A stretch of 64,000 bases of DNA from Amanita rubescens (Eukaryota; Basidiomycota; Agaricomycetes; Agaricales; Amanitaceae): assembly GCA_015039365.1 (NCBI GenBank), contig WION01000139.1, positions 1 to 64,000 of the forward strand. The letters are read 5' to 3'. The notes under the pieces are model-generated. The model made no database searches and was not told the DNA's origin. It worked only from the letters and a program-made list of their open reading frames with translations. This document shows positions 12,405-28,360 of this stretch, one piece after another. The position numbers were made by a program, and so were the translations under genes. Each line of letters starts with the position of its first letter. Position 1 is the first letter of the stretch.

Positions 12405-14023
12405 TCAGACCCTAGCACTCGTCCAGCTCGATTCGGAGCCAAACTCGTCATTCGAATTGAAAGGAGACGTATGGCCATCATCGGAGCTAAACTCGAGCTC
12501 TGACAGGGTCGGCGAAAATATATCCGGAGTATAATGTGCCTGCGCAACGTTCTGCCTCGTCGATGACACATGATCATCCGTAAACGAATGAAACATGGTC
12601 AGCGAGGACTGAGACCGCAGCGACGGTTCCCGCTCTGCCCGCTCCAAAACCTGACGAATCGTCGGTACCGACCCCCCTCCCAAATTCACCACCGGCAACT
12701 GTGGCGGTGAAAGCTGAATAAATGGAGATCCGGCCCGGCCCGCCGCCGTCGCTACTGCCGAATCCCATTCGGGCGAAGACGGGCGATCTGGCGAGGCGGA
12801 TGACCCAAATTCAGATCCTCCAAAGGCGTATTCGGAGGGTTCATGTTCAGATTCGGAAGGGTTAGATACGAGTTCTATGCCTTGTTCTTGGTCTAGGGTG
12901 ATTGGGTAGGATTGGGAGAGGCTTAGCGTGGGTTGAGTTGGTTGTGCCGGGTTGACGAGAGCCTCTGGTACATTCTCGTTTGGTAGCTGGTCTCCCTTCT
13001 GCGTGCTAGGGCTAGATCCATGTACGGACTCGTCGATTTCGCCGACGGTGAACACGGGTCCGAGGCCTAGGCCTAAGGTGGAGGGAGAAGAGATGGAGAC
13101 GTGAGAGTCAGTGAGGGTTGACACGGAAGCGTGGCTAGGGTTGAAGTCATTGGAGAAGGATTGTTGGTTCTTGTGCAGTGTGCGTTGGTGAGGTACGTTG
13201 GTTGAAAATGGTCTTGGTAAGGTTGAAGGTGACAAGGTTGTTGATCTGGCGCGAGGTGGGGTAGGCTGGATGGGCTGATGCGGGATGGGATGGTTTGGCT
13301 GGTATGGGTTCAGGATGATAAGAAGGAAAGGAGGGAGTAACGTACCTCATCCAAGACGTGCGGCAGAGCACTGTTCCCATTCCAAACGTTAGCGACGATG
13401 TCATCTGCGTTGTTGAACGTGTTCCGAGGGGCATCCGAGCCGTTGCCGGGTTGGGCCGGAGCGACTCTGGATCTCCGCTGGCGTAGCGACGTAGACGTAC
13501 GCTGAGAGACGGCTTTCCTCCATTCGTTAACTTCTTCGGGCGTGCGGCCTACTACTGTTCCTGTTTCCGTTCCTGATGCTGATACGTACACCGGGTACGG
13601 ATGTGCAGGAGCAGGGGCACACCTTGGAGTTACTCCTTCCCTTGTATTGTCCCCATCTCCTCTGGATGCGGATGCGGTGCCAGAGCCAGAACTCGAGCCA
13701 GGTCTAGTTCCGAGGCTTCTAGTTGCACGGCTGGGTGGGGCGAGAGCGGTGGTTCTAATGTCGAGTGGGATCTCCTGAATGGGATGTGCAAAGAGTCTTT
13801 CCCTGTCCTCCCGCTCTCTCTTGGCAGCTCGACGTCGTTCGAGAAAGTCTTCAGCAAGTCGCTCGAGTGCTGGTGCGATATGAGGTTCGTAGACGAACTT
13901 GTGCGGGAGTCGTGTGAGTCACGGAGATAACGCGGGATGGGACTGACGACTCACTCGGACGAACACAAAAGTGGCCGCAGCGGCTGTGAGGCCTGCTGCA
14001 ACAATGTAAGCTGGTGCCGGCAT
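12405..14023 (-). CDS. Membrane-anchored, charged coiled-coil protein of unknown function
   Basis: Three exons (13955-14023, 13346-13897, 12405-13265) give 493 residues. Exon 1 codes a short N-terminal hydrophobic helix (AYIVAAGLTAAAATFVFV). Exon 2 begins with a strongly charged helix (RRRAAKREREDRERL, residues about 42-60), which may form a coiled coil, then Ser/Thr/Gly-rich sequence and TPEEVNEWRKAV. Exon 3 is a long low-complexity acidic tail with many SP and SE pairs, typical of disordered, phosphorylated regions. Splice sites and phase 0 are consistent throughout. It converges with the P450 gene, 294 bp apart. No family recognised. Confidence 0.75.
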
Positions 14024-14380
14024 GAGTTCTGGGAAAGATTGATTAAGATTCAAATGGGTGGTGTAATGTCTAGAACTCTAAACAGCTTATGTGCTGAAGA
14101 TGAGACGCCCAAATGGGCAGGTCTAGAGCGGATGGGAGATGCAGAAAGCGAGGAAGATGAAAGATATGACTAGGAAGCGATAAAGTTCAATGCTGTTCAA
14201 GTTGACGCCCGTGTTGAACATTTGAATTGTGCCACAGTATTTGTCATTCATCCGCCTGAGACTTTCCCCTGTCATCGAAAGAGAGAGCGGATGTCCCATT
14301 GTGATATATTACGCCTGATCCATACCTGTATGTCAGAGGTAAAATGACGGAGAACGTGTTATTCAAATCAAAAAAATAAG

Positions 14381-14452
14381 CTCTCTGTCGGGGAGTCGAA
14401 CCCCGCTTTCGCGCGTGACAGGCGCGTGTACTAACCGATATACTAACAGAGA
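14381..14452 (-). tRNA. tRNA-Asp (anticodon GTC), second copy
   Basis: Identical over all 72 nt to the gene at 4060-4131. The short flanks are shared too: an A-run plus TAAG on the left, which on the minus strand is the Pol III T-run terminator, and GACTTGTT on the right. Farther out the flanks differ. The copies are 10.3 kb apart in the same orientation. Confidence 0.95.
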
Positions 14453-14918
14453 CTTGTTATTTACTTGACACACATCATACTTGGTATGGATGGCTTGCGC
14501 CGACGATCAGCGCCACGCAACCTGGTTGCCAGATTTTCAGGCTGATACCTGAATCCTGCAAATCATCGTCGCGACGATGGTTCAACTGTATTATCGTACG
14601 ACACCAAGCGATGAACTTACCAACTGCATGGCAGGAGAAGACACGGACGAGCCTGAGGCTGATCATCTAGCCGGGTGGGTATAATTATAAGTATCTCATC
14701 TATCATTTTTTCCTAATGTGACACGCAGTTGCAGAGTGGTAGGGGTAGTTTGCCGCGTCATCCAAGTTCACTCGGCTTGCTCTCACCCCCCTAATCGAAG
14801 CCCGTCGCACTTGGGCACTGGGACGAGCGCCTCAATCATACGAGAGAAAACTACGTGGTGAAGAACACGGTAGGGACATCATACCGTATCGAAGCTGGTG
14901 TGCTAAGATATCATGATG

Positions 14919-15028
14919 TTGATTGAACCTGCGGGCTTCATGGCCAACACTGGCGAACAACCACGTGCAAAGAAATGGCCTATAAAAATGCGTCAGATCG
15001 TCCCGTTTAGCCCCAGAGCCGGTCTCCA
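14919..15028 (+). promoter_or_regulatory. GxW-family promoter, gene at 15124
   Basis: Upstream element with ACCTGCGGGCTTCATGGCC (about 14919-14948), TATAAAAA at 14981, and AGAGCCGGTCTCCA at 15015-15028, 34 bp after the TATA start. That spacing suits an initiator overlapping the transcription start. The same trio precedes most family members. Confidence 0.75.
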
Positions 15029-15123
15029 CACAAACACATACCGTATCATTCCTTCAGTGAGTAATTATAATATTGAACCCCATTTCCAAACAACCCTCAT
15101 GTTGTCTATCAGAATATTCGCAT

Positions 15124-15845
15124 ATGTTATTCCTTCACGCGCTAATCTTTTTGCTATTTGGTACCTCCGTCGGGGCAGTTCCTGTTCCTTGGGGTATCCT
15201 TCCGAAGAGCGTCAACACTTGCCTTCATGACTGCATTAGCACATGGCGTGTGATATGGACCGTCGTGACTGGTCCTAAGCAGAGGACGGATGATTACTAT
15301 TGGAGCACAATTGATGTCTGTAAACATGCTCTTTTTATCGCACGTTGGCTGAACATCACATCATCCTTGATAGCACGCAAGTGGACAGACGTATCTCATA
15401 TATAACTCCTACGCAGAAGTGAAGATAATTCGTCCCGAAGGCGGCATGATCCATGACGAGGCCATTTTCAATGCCGAGCGCATTTGGAAGCGCGTACTTG
15501 ATCTCGAAGCGTACCAGGTCAGTGGTTTACCATGATTTGACAACTTTGACATTGAGAGTTAATTTTTTGTAGAAAATAATGGGAGCAGGAGCGAATCCCG
15601 AACATCCGTGGAAGCATGTCGAAGAAGACCATAAGAATGACCTGTTAAAGATAACGTTCCAGGTTAAAAATGACTGGAGGGACTCGAGATTGCACGTGGA
15701 ATGTAATGAAGGCGGTCATGGGACATGGATTCTCGTCAATGTTGCTATGCCCGATGCAACTAAGGGGGAATTGGTATCAAGCAAGCCGCCCTCCAGGTAC
15801 GGAAATATGCAAAGGGTACAGAAGGTTCCTACGTCACATGTATAA
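15124..15845 (+). CDS. GxW-family small secreted protein 1
   Basis: First member of a paralogous family filling much of this window; the role is unknown. Exons 15124-15315, 15374-15517 and 15573-15845 give 202 residues, both introns in phase 0. The signal peptide is MLFLHALIFLLFGTSVGAVP. Family traits are a tryptophan close to the end of exon 1 (here DYYWST, with the usual glycine replaced), W-x-R near the end of exon 2 (RIWKRVLD), and a polar third exon. Intron 2 opens with GTCAGTGG, the most common family donor. Secretion is predicted from the leader. Mature cysteines are few, unlike many effectors. Intactness across three exons argues that the gene is functional. Confidence 0.8.
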
Positions 15846-15952
15846 TGTACATGTAATCACATCGACCCTTTAGCGAATATTACTTTGTGTATCCAATGGA
15901 TGTCGACAAAGTTGGAGTACAGTAGTATATCGGGAGTATCAAAGCTGTTTGG

Positions 15953-16291
15953 TAGGGTATCACAGGCACCACGGGCATGGGCACGTTTCCAGGGAGGAGA
16001 AATGTTGATGAAGGTTGGCTGAAATACCAAATTTCATAAGGGGAACTAGTGTAAGAAAATTGCGAAGTTTTTCAAACATTTCGTCGGACATTTCGCTTGG
16101 GTGGAAACCGGGGAATTCCCTTTTTAGGCAAATCCACAGGCGAAATGTCAACAAAATGTCTTGAGAAATGTTTTCGAAACCTATTATTCCAATATTTTTT
16201 CGCGAACTATTCTTGCTGGAGAAATGGAATATTTTACCAAAATTTCGGGCTTCAAGAAACACTCCTGTGCCCGTAGTGAGGGTATCACCCA
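15953..16291. mobile_element. Possible MITE-like insertion
   Basis: About 340 bp whose two ends read as imperfect inverted repeats. The left end has GGTATCAC ... ACGGGCATGGGCACGTTTC; the complement of the right end has GGTGATAC ... ACGGGCACAGGAGTGTTTC. The interior repeats CGAAATGT/CGAAATTT-type words on both strands. No reading frame and no clear target duplication. Ends were judged by eye. Confidence 0.4.
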
Positions 16292-16633
16292 TGTTTAATC
16301 AATCACCAAAGCCGCTGCCGTATCATTCTGCAATGGAATTATCACCGCCTATCCCCATCCTCCATGGTTTGTTCTACAAGTGGAATCAGTGGAGTGGGCC
16401 TTCCAGCCTGATGTAGTTGATGGAGACTGAGGGAAAGTCGGTGAATACCGTGACTCCTGTGACCGCGCGTTCACGCTGGCGATGAAATTCAAATGTTCAA
16501 CTCCTCGCCGTCACATTCGACGAGGGCGCCTCGTGATGCAGAGGCCGCAGTGAAGTGAACCTCTCGGCCGAAGGGCTTTGGCTCAGGCACACAACCAAGA
16601 CTGCCGCTCCAGGCGGTTCCCTGCGCGATTGAT

Positions 16634-16741
16634 TTTGATGAAACTTGCGGGTTTCATGGCCAACGCTAGCGTACTGGCTTAGCAACGGTAAGTATAAAAA
16701 CTACGCTAGATCCTTTCGCTAAATCCTAGAGCAGGTCTCCA
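16634..16741 (+). promoter_or_regulatory. GxW-family promoter, gene at 16834
   Basis: AACTTGCGGGTTTCATGGCC at about 16641-16661, TATAAAAA at 16693, and AGAGCAGGTCTCCA at 16728-16741 (35 bp from the TATA start). Confidence 0.75.
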
Positions 16742-16833
16742 CTACACCCATCCCATCCTTATCATCGTTGACTCGTGAGCCACTCCAATATGAATTCACT
16801 GTCAATCGAACTGATGTTGTCTATACAAGACAA

Positions 16834-17442
16834 ATGTTACTCTTCCACGCCATACTTTTCTTCCTATTTGGAACCTGTGCTGTTGCGGTTCCTATTTTGG
16901 GGAAGATAAGTGACGCCTTGGGGTTTTCAACACCTGTTGAAAAGCAGGCGTCTGGTGTCTGGTCCTTCCGAGTAAACATTGTTCTTTCATCTCAACCCGT
17001 ATGGGCCTCACACACCCTTATAGCGCGATGGATGTACTTATGTCGCACTACTTCAACCTGAAACTGCAAACTTTATTCTAGTCTACTCCTCGACTGGCAT
17101 GAAACACAGTCCACAGTACCAACTAGATTGGGTATGGGAGCGCGTAAAAAGTGTAGCAGAATATGAGGTCTGATCTACCACCATTGAAAACCGTAATATC
17201 TGACAGAGTTTTTATAGGCGATAGTGAGCATGGCCCCTCACCATGTCGAGGGGGAGAAAATGGATCCGGAAACAGTGCGTTTCCTAAAACGGCATCCGGT
17301 GAATCTGAATATCCACGACCAGTTCAGAGTCATACCTACGCAGGGGAAACATGGGCAGAACATTTTGGCTATGGAATATATGCCCGACGCTAGCAAACGT
17401 GGCAATTGGAAAACAGTCGGTTACGTAAAAGAAGACAAATAA
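16834..17442 (+). CDS. GxW-family small secreted protein 2
   Basis: Exons 16834-16971, 17024-17167 and 17218-17442, phase-0 introns, 168 residues. Signal peptide MLLFHAILFFLFGTCAVAVP. Exon 1 ends with SGVWSFR, carrying the family G-x-W directly before the donor. Exon 2 ends with DWVWERVKSVAEYE. Donor 2 is GTCTGATC. Exon 3 (EKMDPETVRFLKR ... NWKTVGYVKEDK) has no detectable similarity by eye to its neighbours, showing how far mature sequences have diverged. One of the shorter members. Function unknown. Confidence 0.8.
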
Positions 17443-19240
17443 GATCACAACCCATAGTACTAGTATTGTCGCGTTCGTTTCAGTTGTCATTTGGTAATCT
17501 GTGTATCGTTACGGAAGCCGAGAAGGACATGGTCTACAGATCCATCATGATTACCATTTTCGGCACAGTGTTAGGGGGTCTTGGAACTGCGTGACAGAAA
17601 TGAGCAATAATATTTGTTTCGGCTTGTCGGCTTGCCGAGCCGAGTTCTGCAACTTCTGGACAATAATTAGATATTTCAACATCTTCATCACACAATTGCA
17701 ATCCTACCCGGAAAAACCAGTACATATAGTGAAGTCTGTGAATCGCTCAACTTGTATACATACATAATACATTGTACTCATCAGCAATTTGTCGATTTTC
17801 CCTTTGGACCCTTTCGTCACTTTCGAAAGGGACAAAAGGGCCAAAGGGGTAATTTACTCGAGGGGAAGGTCTTTTTTACTTTTAAAAGTTATTTTTGCAC
17901 TTTCACAACTTTTCAAAGTGGTCAAAAGGTTTAAAGTATGACAACAATGTCTATTCTCAACTACGATTCTACGAATGGACATTACAGGCCAGATGTATCA
18001 TATATGGGGATGTAAGAAGCGGAATGACACCAGATGCACTCAGCATTGTATGGGATCCATGTCAATGAGGTCCAGAAATGAGGATGTGAGAAGTGGATGG
18101 TGCAGGATGCGCTCAGTGTCGTGCAGATTCCACGGGGTGTATACCTCCTCGATCTGAAAGAGGGCCGAAGAGCGCCAGACCCAAGCATACGAGTGGTTAC
18201 GCAAATGGCATGGCTGGGCAATCATCCTGAGTGCAGCAGGAGGTGAAATCCTTCTCACCGTGTCACGTAATGAACGAAGTCGCATGAGACACGCACGAAA
18301 GCGATATGAGAATATAAGCGTGGTCGCTTGTGGCAGTTGGCATGGAGACTTCGAGAGAGATGGTGAGCTTGGTGGTGTACAGGTTAGGCATAATGCAGGA
18401 GAGTGTAAGCACGACAGCAAACAGAGTAGGTATTAGACGTACCATGCAGCGGTTGGGCAAGTATGGTGGGAGGTGAAGGCATCTGACCCACCGAAAAACT
18501 CATACACTCACCTTCGCTGCTACTTTGAAGGTGCTACAGCTAACAGTGGGGAAGGGCAAGCTACTAATAAATGGCCATTAGCATATGTGCATATAGTCAC
18601 CAAATACATTGTCGTCGGCAGTAACAATCTTCCGTAACACGCGAAGACACCACTAGGCAAGCATGAAGCCGTCAGTCAACAATCCAATGAAATCGACAAT
18701 GGACGATTGCAACTCAACTGAAAAAGACCGGGTACACTGATCCGAACCAACTGAGTCACGGCTCGGAGGGAGGGGCGGCTAACAGACTAATGCAGCCTGG
18801 TATAACCAAGGCGGCACTTAGACAGCGCACTTGGCGAGTACGACACAGTAGGTAAGGGACAGCACTGTGGCGAGGTAGCAATGCCGCAGCGGGGACTTGG
18901 GGATAAGCAGCGGCACCGGAAATCAGGTGAACGGCACCAAGAGGAACTGCGGCATGGGTTGATTGGGTTGATCTAGTTCAAGAAAAATCATGTACAAACA
19001 ATGTGATGTGACCAGGCACTGGACCCCATCATCGAAACAGGAACTAATGTAGACCATGTCCTTCTCGGCTTCCGTAGTATCGTAGACTCTACTTTGTATC
19101 CAATGCGTGCCACGATCCGTGACACCTCGACCTCCAAAACCGTAATTGCGTCCTCGCAAACTCCTCCGAACCTCCTCATGTCTAGGTATCATGATAATCA
19201 AGATTCAAAGCCTTATGTTTGGCACAATGGCATCGCGATC
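17443..19240. other. Intergenic, AT-rich, with an inverted short repeat
   Basis: No gene is supported. A 28-bp block (ACGGAAGCCGAGAAGGACAT and the following TGGTCTAC) at about 17511-17540 recurs in inverted orientation near 19048-19077. It is probably a remnant of an inverted duplication around the neighbouring family genes. A 127-codon minus frame at 18040-18420 has no recognisable content. Confidence 0.45.
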
Positions 19241-19375
19241 GATTTTGATGCAACCTGCGAGTTTCATGGCCATCGCCGGCAGCCGCTAGCATATTAGTAG
19301 CTTGACCCCACGTGCACAACCATTCGTGGTATAAAATGCGCCAGATTTCCCCCTCAACCCCAGAGCCGGTCTCCA
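19241..19375 (+). promoter_or_regulatory. GxW-family promoter, gene at 19455
   Basis: Upstream element with AACCTGCGAGTTTCATGGCC (about 19251-19270), TATAAAA at 19330 and AGAGCCGGTCTCCA at 19362-19375, 32 bp apart. A 5'-UTR intron probably follows (GTAAGCAACTCC at about 19391 to an AG just before the ATG). Confidence 0.75.
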
Positions 19376-19454
19376 TCCCTATCAACTAGTAAGCAACTCC
19401 GATAAGAATTTCACTGCCGATTAATCCTCATGTCGTTTACAAAAGATATCACTC

Positions 19455-20111
19455 ATGCTACTCTTTCAAGCACTACTTTTATTCCTCCTTGGCGCCTATT
19501 CCATGGCGACTCCTGTTCCTACAACGTCAGGCTCTGGAGGGAAAGCTGGCCTTTCTCTCTTGCGCCGTGCTCCTGCCGGTGGGGGGATGAAGTCGCTTTT
19601 TGCGACTAAAACAAAGAAGCAAGCTGCGCTCCTCGCGCGCACGGAAGGTTATTGGTGGCGTACACAATCCTTCTTGGTAAACACTACTCTTTTGATCTCG
19701 CCTCGGATGAACCTCACATACCTTGATAGCCAGGAGGGCGGGATTATGTGGTATATATGGACGGCAAGGGGCTCGTGCAACCAATTTTTCCTGAGACATT
19801 GAATGAGGAGGATTACGGAAAAGCATTCCCTGAAAGTGGAAGCTCGCATCTGATGTGGTCTCGCATACAGAGCGAAAAAGACTATATGGTCCGCGTCCAC
19901 CACGATTCAAAAACCTTGGCAACTGACAACATTTTCGTAGACATCAGTGCATAAGAAAGAGTCTGCTGGCTTGCTTAAAAGCGGATTACCGGATGACAAA
20001 TTGAAAATAATGTACAGAAGCAAGCAAGTAATTGCGGAGCTTAAGCTCGCAGGCGAAACCAAATGGAAGGAGTTGGATGAAGTCTTCAAAGTGAAAAAAT
20101 CCGAATCCTAG
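19455..20111 (+). CDS. GxW-family small secreted protein 3
   Basis: Exons 19455-19676, 19730-19888 and 19941-20111, phase-0 introns, 183 residues. Signal peptide MLLFQALLLFLLGAYSMATP, then a Gly/Lys-rich stretch (SGSGGKAGLSLLRRAP). Exon 1 ends TEGYWWRTQSFL and exon 2 ends LMWSRIQSEKDYM. Donor 2 is GTCCGCGT, acceptor TTTTCGTAG. Exon 3 is very lysine-rich (KSGLPDDKLK, KVKKSES). Last member before the retrotransposon block; its stop is 241 bp from the gypsy 5' LTR. Confidence 0.78.
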
Positions 20112-20122
20112 TACTTATCCCA

Positions 20123-20350
20123 CTAATCCTGGAAGCTTGCATTGTAAAAAAAACGTTCAATTGGTTCTTTCGCAGAGGTAGTACTTTTTGTTGAGCCAGT
20201 TACAGTTGTCATTGGTAGCCGAAAATTCTCAATTGCAAGGACTCTATCACCGGGTCTGAGTCTGAAACCGTGAAACGCGCCTCGCGCACTGCTCTTCCCG
20301 ACCATTGCCATCACGATCGGCAACCGAGTCACCACCTCGTAGTGCACCAC
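20123..20350 (-). pseudogene. Reading-frame fragment interrupted by the gypsy insertion
   Basis: A minus frame of about 76 codons ends at 20123 and runs right up to the 5' LTR at 20353. It contains VMAMVGKSSARGAFHGF and RPGDRVLAIENFRLP. Removing the whole retroelement plus one CACCT target copy joins it to 34786 onward and extends the frame to an ATG. It may be the end of an unknown gene split by the insertion, or chance. No family is recognised. Confidence 0.3.
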
Positions 20351-20352
20351 CT

Positions 20353-20610
20353 TGTAACGGTCGAGATTTCGTTTTTATTTCATTTCATTTTCTTTTCTTT
20401 TAGTTACAAGAATTCCCACGCTTACCTAAGAATTCCGCGGAACGACGGCGTGAGAGTGACGAGTCTGAGTATATATACCGGAATGCTAGTTACATGTCCC
20501 CTAGTCTTATGATTGTTTCTGTCGTCCATAGACGCAATCTTATTCTCATTTCCCATCCGCGTTTCTAGTCTCGAGTGTCCTAGTGATTGTGTCGGGATTA
20601 CCTCCTAACA
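20353..20610 (+). repeat. Gypsy 5' LTR
   Basis: TG...CA ends. It contains a TATATATA box at 20470-20477, so transcription should start near 20503, where AGTCTTATGATT is complementary to the sequence just after the LTR. Confidence 0.95.
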
Positions 20611-20611
20611 A

Positions 20612-20623
20612 AATCATAAGACT
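20612..20623 (+). promoter_or_regulatory. Gypsy self-priming site (PBS)
   Basis: AATCATAAGACT, one base after the 5' LTR, is the exact complement of AGTCTTATGATT at 20503-20514, 33 bp downstream of the LTR TATA box and thus at the expected RNA 5' end. No tRNA-complementary PBS is evident. This is the arrangement of Tf1/sushi-group elements, whose transcript folds back to prime its own reverse transcription. Confidence 0.7.
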
Positions 20624-20919
20624 CTTAACACTACCACACTCGTTCGTCCGTCGTTGCCCACAACGGACGTACAAATCATTCGACGGTCACTGTGCTTGAT
20701 AGCACTAGTAGCCCACTTCAGATACACGTACCTCCTCACGCTGCATATCGCGCGTATCCACTACCGCTTGATAAACCCGGACTCGAGGGTTAACGAGATA
20801 GAACAGGGACTGCTCTAAACTTAGAGTTGCAGACCTTGTAAAACTACGATTCGTTCGAGTTTGGGCGTACCTATACGATCCATAGGAGAAGACGAACTAG
20901 AACCAAACGAACAGTATAA

Positions 20920-26382
<5,463 letters not shown>

Positions 26383-26387
<5 letters not shown>

Positions 26388-26502
26388 CGGTCGAGATTTC
26401 GTTTTTATTTCATTTCATTTTCTTTTCTTTTAGTTACAAGAATTCCCACGCTTACCTAAGAATTCCGCGGAACGACGGCGTGAGAGTGACGAGTCTGAGT
26501 AT
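26383..26502 (+). repeat. Gypsy 3' LTR, first part
   Basis: Matches the first 120 bp of the 5' LTR and ends in AGTAT, the copia target site. The remaining 138 bp continue at 34643. Confidence 0.95.
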
Positions 26503-26909
26503 TGTTAAATATAGAATTATATTTATAGAATGATTAACTACTGATTGACTACAATCAATGTTACTCATATCGCTCACGTCATCCTTTATGTATGACATAG
26601 AGATGACATCATAATGACTTCATTATGATATCATGGTGACATCATGATAGACTCATGATCGCACCTTATGGTGTGCTTAGCACGCCATATCTTCTCATCT
26701 ATACTATACGCTTACACATATGTAGACACATATTTGTTCTCTCTTAGTATATAAACCTGTCCTGTATCGTAGAATAGGACAATCCATTCTCTTCCTCTTA
26801 CTATCACTACTACGCCGAAGGGTAGTGCTAAGATCATATCGCAATAGGTAAGCTATTGCACCTGCTCATGCTGTGGACACGCTCTCGCGTAGACCTGTCT
26901 TCTTCGTCA
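26503..26909 (+). repeat. Copia 5' LTR
   Basis: TG...CA ends. A TATATAA box lies near 26748, so transcripts should begin near 26780. A consensus-like splice donor (AG/GTAAGC) lies at 26848 within the transcribed part. Confidence 0.95.
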
Positions 26910-27807
26910 GGTTATGGGCCCCGCCGTCGATATTGCCAGGACCCACATCGCTGCTCGCTTGCTCGTCATCCGACATGATGTCCCACTGGTATAGTATCGC
27001 AGCAAGCCTGATATGGTCTTATCATCTTAATATTACTAATCCTTGATATGGCATATGCGCTAATGACATGCGCCCGGACCCTAGGGCTTTAGGGGGATCT
27101 CCTAGACACCCAGGGATAAGGGTACTTCCTATGTTTCTCGACGCTGGCATGGCAACGTCGGCCCCCACAGAGTTATACTTGCCCTCTGTGATGTGATTGG
27201 GGTATTCATGCACGATATAACATCATAAGCCCCTAGAGGCTTTATAATACAATATGGCTCGTATATAGAAACTTCTAGTATAAAGGACGTGCTGACACCT
27301 CATTGTGGGTGGTACACGCAGTCTATTAAGGATGCGCCCTTAGGGACTCCTTTAGTCGGAATGATCGTTAGGATCATTCTAAGTTTGGGCTCTATGGTGA
27401 TCCCATAATCCCATTTAGAAGTTTCATATTGATTACCGGTCGTGCTTATATAATGGTCTGGGGGGTTTATGGACCAGACATTATTTCTATTTACAATCGC
27501 AACGGGTAAAACCGTGGTTCGCCCAAGAGCGCTAGAGCCAGCGATTGATTTCGCATGTCATTTACAGCATTCAGGGATAATCCGAGCTTTCAAGACCGAG
27601 TGGACCTGTGGACCTGAGCTTTATCTAAGCTTGGCTTGTAACTAAGTTACTCAGGGTCGGTTGGTTTAACCGAATATGGACTGTACTCGTAACCGAGGAA
27701 CTCTATATAGTCTGACATTCTAGTCTATGGCACCCTGGTAACTTAATAAAGACGAATTAGACTTTTTAGCTTTAATTAAGCTTTAAGCTCATTAAATTCT
27801 CTTTTAG
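26848..27807 (+). other. Predicted intron in the copia leader
   Basis: Donor GTAAGC in the 5' LTR, acceptor TTCTCTTTTAG ending at 27807. From the predicted transcript start (about 26780) to the donor there is no ATG. From 27808 to the gag-pol start at 28362 there is also no ATG in any frame, although the intron itself holds several. Splicing would make the gag-pol ATG the first on the mRNA and would remove the primer binding site. Confidence 0.5.
26910..26924 (+). promoter_or_regulatory. Copia primer binding site, half-tRNA type
   Basis: GGTTATGGGCCCCG follows the LTR directly. It is complementary to the anticodon arm (GGGCCCATAACC) of eukaryotic initiator tRNA-Met, not to a tRNA 3' end. Drosophila copia uses this same internal region through a cleaved tRNA half. 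Confidence 0.65.
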
Positions 27808-28360
27808 AAAAGAAAAACTGGATTCCGAAACTAGTACTCCATTACCAGTTTACGAAGCCGAAGGAGAATCATTTCCGCCTGCCCGGAGATTACCTCCTTC
27901 TTACGACGCACCAATTCCACCGTTTCCCTTAACCTTAGGGAACCGGACTTTTATTGATACACCGGCACCAATCCCATCTTCGTCCTATTCTAGGACGATA
28001 GTTCGTGTTGTCAATACTGATACCAGATTCGGTGTCACAACTCGTGGACCTGTCACAGTTCACGATCGAAGAGATCACTTCTTAGCCGCACGACTTGAAA
28101 ACGGTCGTACCTTGCAAGACGAAATAATACATCGTCGTCGACAAGAAGCTATCGAAGAAGGTGTTCCGCCCACCTTAGATCTTTGGATTCCACCCAGGGG
28201 CACTTCAGTAGCCCAACACATAGCAAATAGGCGTACACGCCGTAATCTCGAAAGAGATAACCAAGAGGTCGAAAACCTCGAAAATCAAAGAAACTTCCGT
28301 TTCATTTGGCGTCTTCTAACCGCCTATATCATAATCTTCACCTCCGCCTTCCTCGTCTAA
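27776..28360 (+). CDS. ATG-less open frame upstream of copia gag-pol, unknown product
   Basis: About 194 codons without a stop, ending one base before the gag-pol ATG. The frame contains no methionine at all. It looks protein-like: a proline-rich first half (FPPARRLPPSYDAPIPPFP), a charged middle (DEIIHRRRQEAIEEG, NRRTRRNLERDNQEVENLEN) and a hydrophobic C-terminal helix (LLTAYIIIFTSAFLV), as in a tail-anchored protein. Translation would need a non-AUG start or a spliced leader AUG not seen here. The long open frame could also be a by-product of an ATG-depleted leader. Confidence 0.4.
   Translation, partial: LSFKLIKFSFRKEKLDSETSTPLPVYEAEGESFPPARRLPPSYDAPIPPFPLTLGNRTFIDTPAPIPSSSYSRTIVRVVNTDTRFGVTTRGPVTVHDRRDHFLAARLENGRTLQDEIIHRRRQEAIEEGVPPTLDLWIPPRGTSVAQHIANRRTRRNLERDNQEVENLENQRNFRFIWRLLTAYIIIFTSAFLV

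Noticed and set aside
15960..16292. 110-codon minus-strand frame
   Set aside because: Lies across the MITE-like insertion and follows its repeat words; no homologous copy in frame elsewhere.
18040..18420. 127-codon minus-strand frame between secreted genes
   Set aside because: No family features, no credible promoter or splice context.
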